Positions 6,531 to 14,408 of a stretch of DNA of 14,464 bases are shown here, piece by piece. The stretch covers positions 1 through 14,464 of the forward strand of contig CALBAX010000119.1 in NCBI GenBank assembly GCA_937926875.1, in the 5' to 3' direction. The notes below the pieces were generated by a model. That model had not been told where the DNA came from and searched no databases. It saw only the letters and a program-made list of their open reading frames with translations. The stretch is from an uncultured Desulfovibrio sp. Its GTDB lineage: Bacteria; Desulfobacterota; Desulfovibrionia; Desulfovibrionales; Desulfovibrionaceae. A program made the translations under genes and the position numbers. How positions within the stretch are numbered: the first letter of the stretch is position 1; every line of letters begins with the position of its first letter.

Positions 6531-7589
6531 ATGGGAAAAAAATGGTCCGAGAGCCGCCCGGCGGAAAAGATGCTCTCGCTCTACACCCTTTTGCTGACAG
6601 CGTCCCAGCCTGTACGGCTCACGGAACTTTCCCGGCTCCTCAACTGCGCCAAGCAGTCCGTGACCCGGCTCATCGACCAGCTGGAAAGCTCCCATTTCGG
6701 CAAGATCGTCCGGCATCAGCTGGGGCGTCAGGTGGCCTACAGCCTGGACAGGCCCAGACACCGTCCCTGTACGAGCCTCGATGCCGAGGGGCTGCGCCAG
6801 CTGGCCCTTTGCCGGGAACTGCTGCTGCACTTCCTGCCGGACGGCATGCACCGTGTCATGCGTGACAGCCTGTATCAGGCGGCTGCCCTGCTGCCGGACA
6901 CGGAGAGCCTGCCGCCCGGCGGTATCGGCGGGCGTCTGAGCAAGGGCCATATCGACTACGGTCCTTTTGCGGCCACGCTGGACTGTCTGACCCAGGCCAT
7001 GCGGGCGCGCCAGATCTGTACCGTGAGCTACCGCGCCGCCCTGAACCGGCAGGAAAAGACCTGGCAGTATGCGCCGCTGCGCCTGCTGGCCTACCGCGAA
7101 AGCCTGTTCGTGCAAGGCTATATGGTCACGGATGGGGGGCCGGTGGAGCGTCTGTTCGACGATGCTGCCCTGCTGGCGCTGCACCGCATCACGGCCTGCC
7201 GCGTCACCGGACGCAGCTCTGCCGCCCTGCCGGACATCCCCGCCCCCTCCGGCGAGGGGCTGGGGATCATGGAAATGGAAGAAGAACCTTTCGAGGTCAG
7301 CGTGCGCTTTGCCCCGGAAGCCGCCACCTATGCCGCCGAACGCCGCTGGAGCCGGGACCAGCGTTGTGAGCAGCATGACGACGGTTCCGTCACGCTGCAC
7401 ATCAAGGCGCACAACGAGGCGGAGTGCCTCTCCTGGGTGCTGGGCTTTGGCGACAGGGCCCAGGTGCTGGCCCCGGACTGGCTGCGCAGGGAAGTCAAAA
7501 AGACGGTCTACGCCATGGCCCGCCTGTACCGCAGCCCGCGCAAAACGGCAGGCATGACCGACAGTGGCGGGATGTCCGCCGCGGACTGA
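6531..7589 (+). CDS. WYL-domain transcriptional regulator (YafY-like)
   Basis: A 352-residue protein with the three-part plan of WYL regulators. Residues 10-60 form an N-terminal helix-turn-helix (LTELSRLLNCAKQSVTRLIDQLE, read in pieces at 30-52), expected to bind DNA. About 145-225 is the WYL ligand-binding domain; the name-giving W-Y-L triplet is here L-F-V (192-194) followed by QGY. Residues 253-330 form the C-terminal WCX domain, with VSVRFAPEAATYAAERRW (256-273) and SWVLGFGDRAQVLAP (301-315). WYL proteins sense nucleic-acid or small-molecule ligands and act as activators or repressors. It stands alone, 98 bases after the repeat-protein gene and 306 before nikA, in the same direction. Control of the nik operon, of the repeat genes, or both is plausible by position; none is proven. 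Family assignment is firm, target is inference. Confidence 0.87.
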   Translation: MGKKWSESRPAEKMLSLYTLLLTASQPVRLTELSRLLNCAKQSVTRLIDQLESSHFGKIVRHQLGRQVAYSLDRPRHRPCTSLDAEGLRQLALCRELLLHFLPDGMHRVMRDSLYQAAALLPDTESLPPGGIGGRLSKGHIDYGPFAATLDCLTQAMRARQICTVSYRAALNRQEKTWQYAPLRLLAYRESLFVQGYMVTDGGPVERLFDDAALLALHRITACRVTGRSSAALPDIPAPSGEGLGIMEMEEEPFEVSVRFAPEAATYAAERRWSRDQRCEQHDDGSVTLHIKAHNEAECLSWVLGFGDRAQVLAPDWLRREVKKTVYAMARLYRSPRKTAGMTDSGGMSAAD

Positions 7590-7895
7590 GCCCTGTGGCC
7601 AACGTGCTACAATACGCCGCCTATCCGCAATGGGTCGGCGTCCCTTGACCAAACAGGCCTTTTGTACCGGCCTTCCCGTCTCCATCTCATGCTTCAGGCA
7701 GCCCGTACCCTTCACATTCTTCCTGCGCCGTGACGAGTGGAGCGCCCCTGCTGCCCCATGCTCCGCTCCTGCTGGTGATTCCTGTTCCCTATCACGGGTA
7801 ATGGGAAAAAAGTATTTTGCGGCATCAGGAGATTGTGGCATAGACCAATTTGGAAATGAAAATGAATTTTTATTCCATAACAAAGGACGGACTGC
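7590..7895. promoter_or_regulatory. Leader region of the nik operon
   Basis: The 306 bases between the regulator and nikA contain no convincing gene. The last 90 bases, from about 7800, turn AT-rich, unlike the surroundings, as expected for a promoter and control region. I cannot fix a single -35/-10 pair: TTGCGG (7817-7822) and TTGTGG (7833-7838) are both possible -35 boxes with only weak -10 partners. No known riboswitch core was recognised. nikA is preceded by AAAGGA (7882-7887), 8 bases before ATG 7896. Confidence 0.5.
7851..7877. promoter_or_regulatory. Imperfect 27-bp palindrome, candidate operator of nikA
   Basis: TGGAA at 7851-7855 mirrors TTCCA at 7873-7877, with AAA/TTT and T/A pairs inside; 9 of 13 symmetric pairs match around G7864. 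It lies 18 bases before the nikA start in the AT-rich leader. The A/T pattern recalls Fur-family boxes loosely, and does not match the NikR half-site GTATGA. A metal-dependent repressor or the neighbouring WYL regulator could bind here; this is inference. Confidence 0.35.
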
Positions 7896-9485
7896 ATGAG
7901 CATTCATTCCCAATTCGGCAAGCTGGCCTTCTCTCTTGCCCTGGCAGGGACATTCCTTTTTCCCGGCCTTGATGCCCGGGCCGCGGACAACGCGACCGAG
8001 ACGCTGAATTTTGTCAATTACCGGGATGTCCGCGATCTCAATCCCCACCTGTATGCCGGTGAGATGTACGCACAGGAAATGATCTTCGAGACCCTGGTGG
8101 ACATCACGGCCGACGGCTACAAGCCCTGCCTGGCCGAAAGCTGGGACATTTCTCCTGACGGCAGGGTCTACACCTTCCATATCCGCAAGGGCGTCACGTT
8201 CACCGACGGGACCCCGTGCGATGCTTTTGCCATCAAAGCCAACTTCGACGCCATCCTTGAGAACCGCGCCCGCCATACCTGGCTGGAAATGATGCATCTG
8301 CTGGAAAAGGTGGATGCCCCTGATGCCCACACCTTCCGCATCTTCATGAAAGCCCCCTACTGGCCCATGCTCACGGAGCTGGGCGTGACCCGTCCCTTCG
8401 CCATCATCTCCCCCAAGGCCATGAAGGACGGTTCCACCAAGAACGGCGTGACGGCCTATGTGGGCACCGGGCCCTACAAGCTGACCAAGGTCGTCACGGA
8501 TGAATATGCCGTGTTCGAGGCCAATGAGGACTACTGGGGCGAACAGCCCAAGATCAAGCGTGTGGTGGTCAAGGTCATCCCTGACAACCAGACGCGCATC
8601 CTGGCTCTGGAAAAAGGCGAGATCGACCTGATCTGGGGCAAGAACATGCTGGATGCCGATGCCCTGAACAAATACAGGGACAGCAAGGGATTCGGCGTTG
8701 CCCTTTCCGCCCCCACCTCCACCCGGCACATCGTCCTCAACGGGCAGAACCCCGTGCTTGCCGACATCCATGTCCGCAAGGCCCTGCAGCATGCCACCAA
8801 CCGCGTCGCCATCGCCAAGGGCGTGTTCCACAATACCGAACTCCCCGCGGACACGCTCTATGCCCGCAGCGTCCCCTACTGCGACATCGACCTGAAACCC
8901 TACGAATATGACATGGCCAAGGCCGCCAGGATCCTGGACGAGGCCGGCTGGGAACCCGGCCCCGACGGCATTCGCCAGAAGGACGGCAAACGCATGGAGC
9001 TGGGGCTGCTCTACAACAGCAACAGCGTGACGGAAAAGACCATCGCCGAATACCTGCAACACGAATACGGCAAGCTCGGCATCAGGGTGAGCCTGCGCGG
9101 CGAGGAGGAACAGTCCTATCGCGACAACATGAAGAACGGCCTGTTCGACATGATCTTCAACATCTGCTGGGGCATGCCTTACGACCCGCAGTCTTCCATG
9201 GCCGCCATGCGCCAGCGCGTCTACGGCGACTATGCCGCCCAGCTTTCCCTGCCCGACAAGGCCCAGATCGATGCGGCCATCACGGAGATCATGTCCTCCA
9301 CCGACCCGGTCCGCAGACAGGAACTTTTCACCTTTGCCCTGACCCATCTGCATGAGGACGCCATCTACATCCCCCTGACCTACGAGACCAACAAGGCGCT
9401 CTTCACCAAACGCCTCAAAGGGGTGGGCTTCAACCAGACCCAGTACGAAGTGCCGTTCACCAGAATGTACTTTGAAGGGAAATAA
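7896..9485 (+). CDS. nikA: Periplasmic nickel/metallophore-binding protein NikA-like
   Basis: A 529-residue solute-binding protein of the SBP_bac_5 family that captures nickel in the periplasm for the NikBCDE importer. A signal peptide ends near ARA-ADN (cleavage about residue 29/30). It follows E. coli NikA along its length: LNPHLY (48-53), RHTWLE (126-131), TRPF (165-168), YVGTGPYKL (188-196), SVPYCDIDLKP (325-335), EEEQSY (403-408), WGMPYDP (425-431). By spacing, the E. coli residues known to hold the nickel-ligand complex are kept: Arg97 as R126, Trp100 as W129, Arg137 as R166, Trp398 as W425, Tyr402 as Y429. The nickel-coordinating His416 falls on Y443 instead. It heads an operon with nikBCDE. 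Related dipeptide or opine-metallophore (CntA-type) binding proteins share the fold, so the exact cargo may differ from Ni-(histidine)2. Confidence 0.88.
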   Translation: MSIHSQFGKLAFSLALAGTFLFPGLDARAADNATETLNFVNYRDVRDLNPHLYAGEMYAQEMIFETLVDITADGYKPCLAESWDISPDGRVYTFHIRKGVTFTDGTPCDAFAIKANFDAILENRARHTWLEMMHLLEKVDAPDAHTFRIFMKAPYWPMLTELGVTRPFAIISPKAMKDGSTKNGVTAYVGTGPYKLTKVVTDEYAVFEANEDYWGEQPKIKRVVVKVIPDNQTRILALEKGEIDLIWGKNMLDADALNKYRDSKGFGVALSAPTSTRHIVLNGQNPVLADIHVRKALQHATNRVAIAKGVFHNTELPADTLYARSVPYCDIDLKPYEYDMAKAARILDEAGWEPGPDGIRQKDGKRMELGLLYNSNSVTEKTIAEYLQHEYGKLGIRVSLRGEEEQSYRDNMKNGLFDMIFNICWGMPYDPQSSMAAMRQRVYGDYAAQLSLPDKAQIDAAITEIMSSTDPVRRQELFTFALTHLHEDAIYIPLTYETNKALFTKRLKGVGFNQTQYEVPFTRMYFEGK

Positions 9486-9541
9486 CGGGACGGACGTCCC
9501 GCAGGGGAGGGCCACCCCGCCACAGGCCGGCCCTTCCCTGC
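9486..9541 (+). other. Intercistronic hairpins between nikA and nikB
   Basis: A small stem (CGGGAC 9486-9491 with GTCCCG 9496-9501) begins right after the nikA stop, followed by a 13-bp stem (9501-9513 with 9529-9541, one G-T wobble, 15-base loop). No T tract follows. Such structures often protect the 3' end of a binding-protein message so that it is more abundant than that of the permease genes downstream. Confidence 0.55.
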
Positions 9542-9561
9542 CTTCCCGCTCGGATCGCCTC

Positions 9562-10503
9562 ATGAAAAACTACATCATCATGCGCCTGCTGGCCACCGTG
9601 CCCCTGCTGCTGGGCATCTCCTTCCTGTGCTTCGTCTTCATCAACCTCATCCCTTCCGATCCTGCCGAGGTGGCCCTGCGCATCCGTCAGACCCCCATCA
9701 TTACGGAAGAACTCATCGCCCAGACCCGTGCGGAACTGGGGCTGGATCAGCCCTTTCTGGTGCGCTATGCCCACTGGCTCTGGGACTGCCTGCACTTCGA
9801 CCTGGGCGTGAGTTACACCAACCCTGCACGGACAGTGCTGGGCGAGATAGGCCGCTGCCTGCCGGCCACCCTGGAACTGGCCGGGCTCTCGCTGGTCTAC
9901 GTCATCGTGCTCAGCCTGCCCATCGGTTTTTTGAGCGCCGTCTACAAGGACACATGGTTCGACCGCATCATGCGCGGTGTGGTCTTTGCCACCACGGCCA
10001 TGCCTGTCTACTGGGTGGGCCTGCTGCTCATCTGGATCGTCAGCATCAAGCTGGACCTGCTGCCCACCAGCGGTTACGGCGGCTTCTCCAGCCTCATCCT
10101 GCCGGCCTTCACCGTGGCGCTGAGCTACATCTCCACCTATATCCGCCTGATCCGCAACAACATGCTGGAAAACATGCGCGAGGACTATGTGCTCTATGCC
10201 CAGGCCCGCGGCCTGAAACAGCGCAGCATCCTTGTGCGCCACATCCTGAAAAACTCCCTGCAATCCTGCGTGACCGCCATCGGCATGAGCATCCCGCAGC
10301 TCATCGCCGGTACCATCGTGGTGGAGAACGTCTTCGCCTGGCCGGGTGTGGGGCGCCTGTGCATCGCCTCCATCTTCAACCGCGACTACCCGGTCATCCA
10401 GGCCTACGTGCTGCTTGTGGGCGTGCTTTTCGTCTTTTTCAATCTCTTCTTCGACATCCTGCAGTATGTGGCCGACCCGCGCCTGCGCGAAAGGAAAGCG
10501 TAA
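9562..10503 (+). CDS. nikB: Nickel ABC transporter permease NikB
   Basis: A 313-residue inner-membrane permease (E. coli NikB has 314) with six predicted hydrophobic segments, the first at about residues 8-29. It pairs with NikC to form the channel. Family marks: LGLDQPFLVRYAHWLW (59-74), LPATLELAG (100-108), the cytoplasmic EAA coupling loop at about 208-233 (DYVLYAQARGLKQRSILVRH), VENVFAWPGVGR (254-265) and IFNRDYPVIQ (271-280), all close to E. coli NikB. The frame is open upstream to 9472, inside nikA, but ATG 9562 starts the normal N-terminus; its ribosome site is weak (GGA at 9552-9554), so expression may depend on nikA translation or be lower than that of nikA. It is 76 bases after nikA and directly abuts nikC. 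Confidence 0.92.
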   Translation: MKNYIIMRLLATVPLLLGISFLCFVFINLIPSDPAEVALRIRQTPIITEELIAQTRAELGLDQPFLVRYAHWLWDCLHFDLGVSYTNPARTVLGEIGRCLPATLELAGLSLVYVIVLSLPIGFLSAVYKDTWFDRIMRGVVFATTAMPVYWVGLLLIWIVSIKLDLLPTSGYGGFSSLILPAFTVALSYISTYIRLIRNNMLENMREDYVLYAQARGLKQRSILVRHILKNSLQSCVTAIGMSIPQLIAGTIVVENVFAWPGVGRLCIASIFNRDYPVIQAYVLLVGVLFVFFNLFFDILQYVADPRLRERKA

Positions 10504-11328
10504 ATGTTGCAACAACTTTTCAAAAATCCCATGGCCCTGCTGTGCATGGGGATCGTCCTGGTCACGGCCCTGCTGGGCATCTTTGCCCCGTGGGTGGCGC
10601 CCAACGATCCCTATGCCAACGACATCCTCAACAAATTCGACAGCCCCTCCTGGCAATACCCCCTGGGCACGGATCATCTGGGACGCTGCGTGTTCTCGCG
10701 CATGCTCTTCGGCATACGGCCCACGCTTTTCCTTTCGCTGCTGACCATGCTGGGCACCATCGGCCTGGGCGTGCTCATGGGCATCACCGCCGGCTATTTC
10801 CGCGGCACGGTGGACGAGGTCATCATGCGTGTGGTGGACGTCATGCTCTCTTTCCCCAGCCAGATCATCATTCTGGCCGTGGTCGCCCTGCTGGGCGTGG
10901 ACATCCGCAATGTGGTCATTGCCAGCATCTTCATCAAGTGGGCCTGGTACGCCCGCATGATCCGCACTGCCACCATCAAGTATACGGGCATGAATTTCGT
11001 GCTCTTCTCCCGCAGCATCGGCTCCGGGAACTTCTACATCCTCACGCGGCACATGCTGCCCTGCATCGCCGCGGAACTGGCCGTGCTGGCCTCGCTGGAT
11101 ACGGGCTGGGCCATCCTCAACATCTCGACCCTCTCCTTCCTCGGGCTGGGCGTCCAGGCACCCGTGCCCGAATGGGGCGCCATGCTCAATGAGGCCAAGA
11201 ACGTCATGGTCTCCAACCCTGAACAGATGATCGTCCCCGGTATCGCCGTCGTGGTGCTGGTCGGGGCCTTCAACATGCTGGGCGACTGCCTGCGCGACGC
11301 CCTCGATCCCAAGGCGGTGCGCCAATGA
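10504..11328 (+). CDS. nikC: Nickel ABC transporter permease NikC
   Basis: A 274-residue inner-membrane permease (E. coli NikC 277), partner of NikB. A first membrane segment at about 10-30 is followed by the hallmark YPLGTDHLGRCVFSR (52-66), then five more segments; the coupling loop lies at about 160-186. HWAWYARM of E. coli appears as KWAWYARM (145-152), and MSFLGLGV as LSFLGLGV (210-217); the end (DALDP, 265-269) also fits. The start codon immediately follows the nikB stop, with AAGGA at 10491-10495 as ribosome site. It overlaps nikD by 4 bases (ATGA), so B, C and D are translationally coupled. Nothing is missing or unusual. Confidence 0.92.
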   Translation: MLQQLFKNPMALLCMGIVLVTALLGIFAPWVAPNDPYANDILNKFDSPSWQYPLGTDHLGRCVFSRMLFGIRPTLFLSLLTMLGTIGLGVLMGITAGYFRGTVDEVIMRVVDVMLSFPSQIIILAVVALLGVDIRNVVIASIFIKWAWYARMIRTATIKYTGMNFVLFSRSIGSGNFYILTRHMLPCIAAELAVLASLDTGWAILNISTLSFLGLGVQAPVPEWGAMLNEAKNVMVSNPEQMIVPGIAVVVLVGAFNMLGDCLRDALDPKAVRQ

Positions 11329-12161
11329 ACGCCATCCTCACCGTCAGGGACCTGTCCGTGCATTTCCGGCAGGGGAAGCGTCTTGTACAGCTGGTGGACA
11401 AGGTCTCCTTTTCCGTGGCCAGGGGGGAATGCCTGGGCATCCTGGGAGAATCGGGCAGCGGCAAGAGCATGACCTGCAAGGCCCTGCTGGGCCTGCTGGA
11501 CGACAACTTCCAGGTCACCGGCAGTTCCCGCTTCGAAGGCAGGCCCCTGCTGAGCCAGACGCCGGAACAGCTGCGTCGCCTGCGGGGCGGCAAGATCAGC
11601 ATGGTCCTGCAAAATCCCATGTCCTGCTTCGATCCCCTGTACCGCATCGGCGAACAGATGGCCGAGACCCTGCAGGAACACACCGCCCTGAGCGGCAGGG
11701 CCCTGCAAAAAAGGATGGAGGCCATCCTCCGCCTGATGCGCATCCACGACCCCGCGGACGTGCTGCGCAAGTACCCGCACCAGCTTTCAGGCGGCATGTT
11801 GCAGCGCGTCATGATCGGGCTGGCCATCTGCATGCAGCCTTCGCTGATCATCGCCGACGAACCCACGACAGCCATCGACTCCATCAGCCAGTACGCCATC
11901 ATGCAGGAATTCCTGCGCATCAAGCAGCGGGGGGAAGTCTCCATGATCTTCATCTCGCACGATCTCGGCGTGCTGTCGCTCATCGCTGACAAGGTCATCG
12001 TCATGCATGACGGCAAGGCGGTGGAAAGCGGTACGGCGCAGGAGATCTTCGACAACGCCACGGACACCTATACCCGACACCTCATCAAACAGCACAGGGC
12101 CGTCATGCACCGCTTCCTGGATGCGCTGCACGCTCCTGTCCCGGGGAGGATACCCGCATGA
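11325..12161 (+). CDS. nikD: Nickel ABC transporter ATPase NikD
   Basis: A 278-residue cytoplasmic ATPase that powers NikBC with NikE. Walker A GESGSGKS (41-48), Q-loop Q96 (LQNPMSCFDP), signature LSGGM (154-158), Walker B LIIADEP (174-180) with catalytic E179, and H-loop H212 (ISHDLG) are all intact. The signature has Met in place of the more common Gln, which is usual in NikD-type subunits. It is about 24 residues longer than E. coli NikD (254), mostly in a C-terminal extension (about 255-278), where oligopeptide-family ATPases often carry a further region. It lies between nikC and nikE with 4-base overlaps on both sides. Confidence 0.92.
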   Translation: MNAILTVRDLSVHFRQGKRLVQLVDKVSFSVARGECLGILGESGSGKSMTCKALLGLLDDNFQVTGSSRFEGRPLLSQTPEQLRRLRGGKISMVLQNPMSCFDPLYRIGEQMAETLQEHTALSGRALQKRMEAILRLMRIHDPADVLRKYPHQLSGGMLQRVMIGLAICMQPSLIIADEPTTAIDSISQYAIMQEFLRIKQRGEVSMIFISHDLGVLSLIADKVIVMHDGKAVESGTAQEIFDNATDTYTRHLIKQHRAVMHRFLDALHAPVPGRIPA

Positions 12162-13012
12162 ACATGCTGCTCCACGCAGACGACATCCACGTCTCATTCA
12201 AAAAGGAAAACCAGAAAAGCCTGTTCGGCCGGGAACGGCAGCAGGTCTTGCGCGGCATCTCCCTGTGCCTCAGCGAGGGGGAATGCCTGGGCATCATCGG
12301 AGAATCGGGCAGCGGCAAGAGCACGCTGGGACGTGTCCTTTCCGGGCTGCTCAAACCGGAGCGGGGCACGGTGCGCATCGACGGCCTGGACCTGTACGCC
12401 AGACGCCCAGCCCGCGAGGCTGCCGCCCTGCATCACAGCCTTTCCGTGGTTTTTCAGGACTATACCTCTTCGGCCAATCCCCGCTTCCGGGTGGAACACA
12501 TCATCGGAGAATCCTTGCGGGCCCTGGAACGCAGCACGGGCCAGCGCATGGATCGCCGCGCCCGGATCTGCGAACTGCTGGAGCAGGTGGGGCTGCCCGC
12601 CGCGTTCATCTCCCGTTATCCCCATGAACTGAGCGGCGGGCAGTTGCAGCGCGTATGCATCGCCCGTGCCCTGGCCATCCGGCCGCGCATCATCCTCCTG
12701 GACGAGGCCATCAGCTCGCTGGACGCCTCAACCCAGGTACAGATCATGGACCTGCTCATCGGGCTGCGCCGGGATCTGGGCCTTTCCTACCTGTTCATCA
12801 CCCATGACCTGACCAGCATCACCTATCTGTGCGACCGGGTCGTCTTCATAGATGACGGCGCCATCGTGGAACAGGTGGACGATATCCGGCGCATCGCCAT
12901 GATCCGCAACGACTATGCCCGCAAGCTGCTGGAATCCGTCATGGGCATCGGTGTGGAACACGGCAGCAGTGCGGCCCGCACCGGGCAGGAACGTTACGCG
13001 GCCATCGCCTGA
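12158..13012 (+). CDS. nikE: Nickel ABC transporter ATPase NikE
   Basis: A 284-residue ATPase, second nucleotide-binding subunit of the transporter. Walker A GESGSGKS (48-55), Q-loop Q100 (VVFQDYTSSANPR), signature LSGGQ (158-162), Walker B IILLDE (178-183) with E183, D-loop SSLDAS (186-191) and H-loop H216 (ITHDLTS) are intact, as in E. coli NikE (268). The residues SSANPR after the Q-loop are the typical NikE variant. Start ATG 12158 overlaps the nikD stop and has GGGGAGGA (12143-12150) 7 bases before it. The MATE gene follows after 13 bases. Confidence 0.92.
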   Translation: MNMLLHADDIHVSFKKENQKSLFGRERQQVLRGISLCLSEGECLGIIGESGSGKSTLGRVLSGLLKPERGTVRIDGLDLYARRPAREAAALHHSLSVVFQDYTSSANPRFRVEHIIGESLRALERSTGQRMDRRARICELLEQVGLPAAFISRYPHELSGGQLQRVCIARALAIRPRIILLDEAISSLDASTQVQIMDLLIGLRRDLGLSYLFITHDLTSITYLCDRVVFIDDGAIVEQVDDIRRIAMIRNDYARKLLESVMGIGVEHGSSAARTGQERYAAIA

Positions 13013-13018
13013 GAAGGA
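13013..13018 (+). promoter_or_regulatory. Ribosome binding site GAAGGA deciding the MATE start
   Basis: GAAGGA starts right after the nikE stop and lies 7 bases before ATG 13026. The MATE frame is open back to 12915, inside nikE, but this site fixes 13026 as the start. Confidence 0.65.
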
Positions 13019-13025
13019 TCGTCCC

Positions 13026-14384
13026 ATGCCCCTTGCTCCTCCCCGGACGGCCGCCATGTCCGGTCCCTCCCGCAGGGAATACGCGGCCATGCTGCTGCCC
13101 TTCATCCTTTCCACGGTGACGCAACCCCTCATCGGCGCTGTGGACACGGCCGTCATGGGACGCCTTTCCGACCCTTCCTATATCGCGGGCGTTGCCGTAG
13201 GGGCGGTCATCTTCAACACCCTGTACTGGCTGCTGGGTTTCCTGCGCGTGGGCTCTACGGGGTTCAGCGCGCAGGCCCTGGCCACCGGGGATGCGGAGGC
13301 CGCCTGGAAGGCATTCCTCCTGCCGGGCATCATGGCCCTGCTGCTGGGCGCTGCCATCCTCTTGTGCCGGGATGCCATCTTTGCCGGCGCCATGTTCCTG
13401 GTGCGCCTTGATCCGGCTGCCAGAGAAGTAGCCGGGACCTATTACGACATCCTGATCTGGACGGCTCCCCTCACGCTGCTGAACTACGCCATACTGGGAT
13501 GGCTCATGGGGCAGGCCCGCATCAGGGCTTCCCTGCTCATGCAGATAGGCGGCAATGCGGTCAACATGCTGCTCGACCTGCTGTTCGTGAGCCTGTTCGG
13601 CTGGGGGGTACCGGGGGTGGCCGCGGCATCGGTGCTGGCCTGCCTGTTCTCCACCATCACCGGGATGGCCGCCATGCGCGAGACCCTGCCCTCCCTCCCA
13701 GTGCCGCTCCCCCGCCTTGTCCGTGTGGGGGAAATGCTGCGCATGGCACGGGTCAACGGCAACCTGTTCCTGCGTACGGTCTGCCTGCTGGCCCAGACCA
13801 ACATTTTCATGATCACCACGGCGTCTTTCGGGACCCTGACCATCTCGGCCAATGCCGTCATCCTCCAGATAATGCTGATCTTCTCCTACGTTTTTGAGGG
13901 AATCGCCAACACATCGAGCGTGTTTGCCGGAAAGGCCGCCGGACAAGGCTGCGCCGCCATGCTGGAAAGGACGAGGCGCCATACCCTGTACTGGTCCCTG
14001 GCGGCCCTGCTGGGCATGACCCTGATCTACGCACTGGGGCGCACGCCCCTGCTGCGCCTGTTCACCGACCTGCCGGAAGTCCTGGCCGCCGCGGGGCAGT
14101 ATGCGGACTGGGGCATATGCTTCCCGGCGTGCGCTGCCCTGGGCCTGACCTACTATGGCCTGTTCACGGGCAGCAGCCTGACCCGCCCGGTCTTCCTCTC
14201 CACCCTGCAGGCCCTCGTGGCTTTCGCCCTGGCCTGGCTGGCTTTCGTCCCTTTCTGGGGCAACCACGGCCTGTGGGGCGCTTACCTGATCTTTTATGCC
14301 GGCAGGTCGTTCTTCCTGCTGCGCTACTGGCCCAGGCTGCGCAACGCGCCTTTTTTCAGGCATGACAGCGCGGCCCTTTGCTGA
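13026..14384 (+). CDS. MATE-family efflux transporter (DinF-like)
   Basis: A 452-residue inner-membrane protein with about twelve hydrophobic segments in two halves, the size and layout of DinF-type MATE proteins, which export organic compounds in exchange for protons or sodium. Residues 31-48 (VTQPLIGAVDTAVMGRLS) match the DinF start TVPLLGLVDTAVIGHL, including the Asp of VDTAVMG (D40), and FLRVGSTGFSAQAL, ILGWLMGQ, ISANAVILQIM and WGNHGLWGAYL also follow DinF. A second start at 13056 (Met 11) is possible. It is 13 bases after nikE with its own ribosome site and no terminator between, so it is very likely part of the nik operon. Its cargo cannot be read from sequence; export of a metal ligand or of excess small molecules would fit the company. 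No terminator is seen after it within the window. Confidence 0.88.
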   Translation: MPLAPPRTAAMSGPSRREYAAMLLPFILSTVTQPLIGAVDTAVMGRLSDPSYIAGVAVGAVIFNTLYWLLGFLRVGSTGFSAQALATGDAEAAWKAFLLPGIMALLLGAAILLCRDAIFAGAMFLVRLDPAAREVAGTYYDILIWTAPLTLLNYAILGWLMGQARIRASLLMQIGGNAVNMLLDLLFVSLFGWGVPGVAAASVLACLFSTITGMAAMRETLPSLPVPLPRLVRVGEMLRMARVNGNLFLRTVCLLAQTNIFMITTASFGTLTISANAVILQIMLIFSYVFEGIANTSSVFAGKAAGQGCAAMLERTRRHTLYWSLAALLGMTLIYALGRTPLLRLFTDLPEVLAAAGQYADWGICFPACAALGLTYYGLFTGSSLTRPVFLSTLQALVAFALAWLAFVPFWGNHGLWGAYLIFYAGRSFFLLRYWPRLRNAPFFRHDSAALC

Positions 14385-14408
14385 ACCTTATCCAGACAGG
14401 GACCCGAT

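Noticed and set aside
7655..7673. Possible terminator after the WYL regulator
   Set aside because: Only a 5-bp stem (AGGCC/GGCCT) with a 9-base loop and no T tract follows.
5682..9563. Open frame of 1293 codons on the minus strand
   Set aside because: It runs antisense through three well-supported genes and their gaps, has no recognisable domain and reflects the GC-rich third-position bias of the plus-strand genes.
11423..12325. Nearly identical stretch of about 47 bases in nikD and nikE
   Set aside because: It covers the Walker A segment, where protein conservation and codon bias explain the likeness; no sign of gene conversion beyond it.
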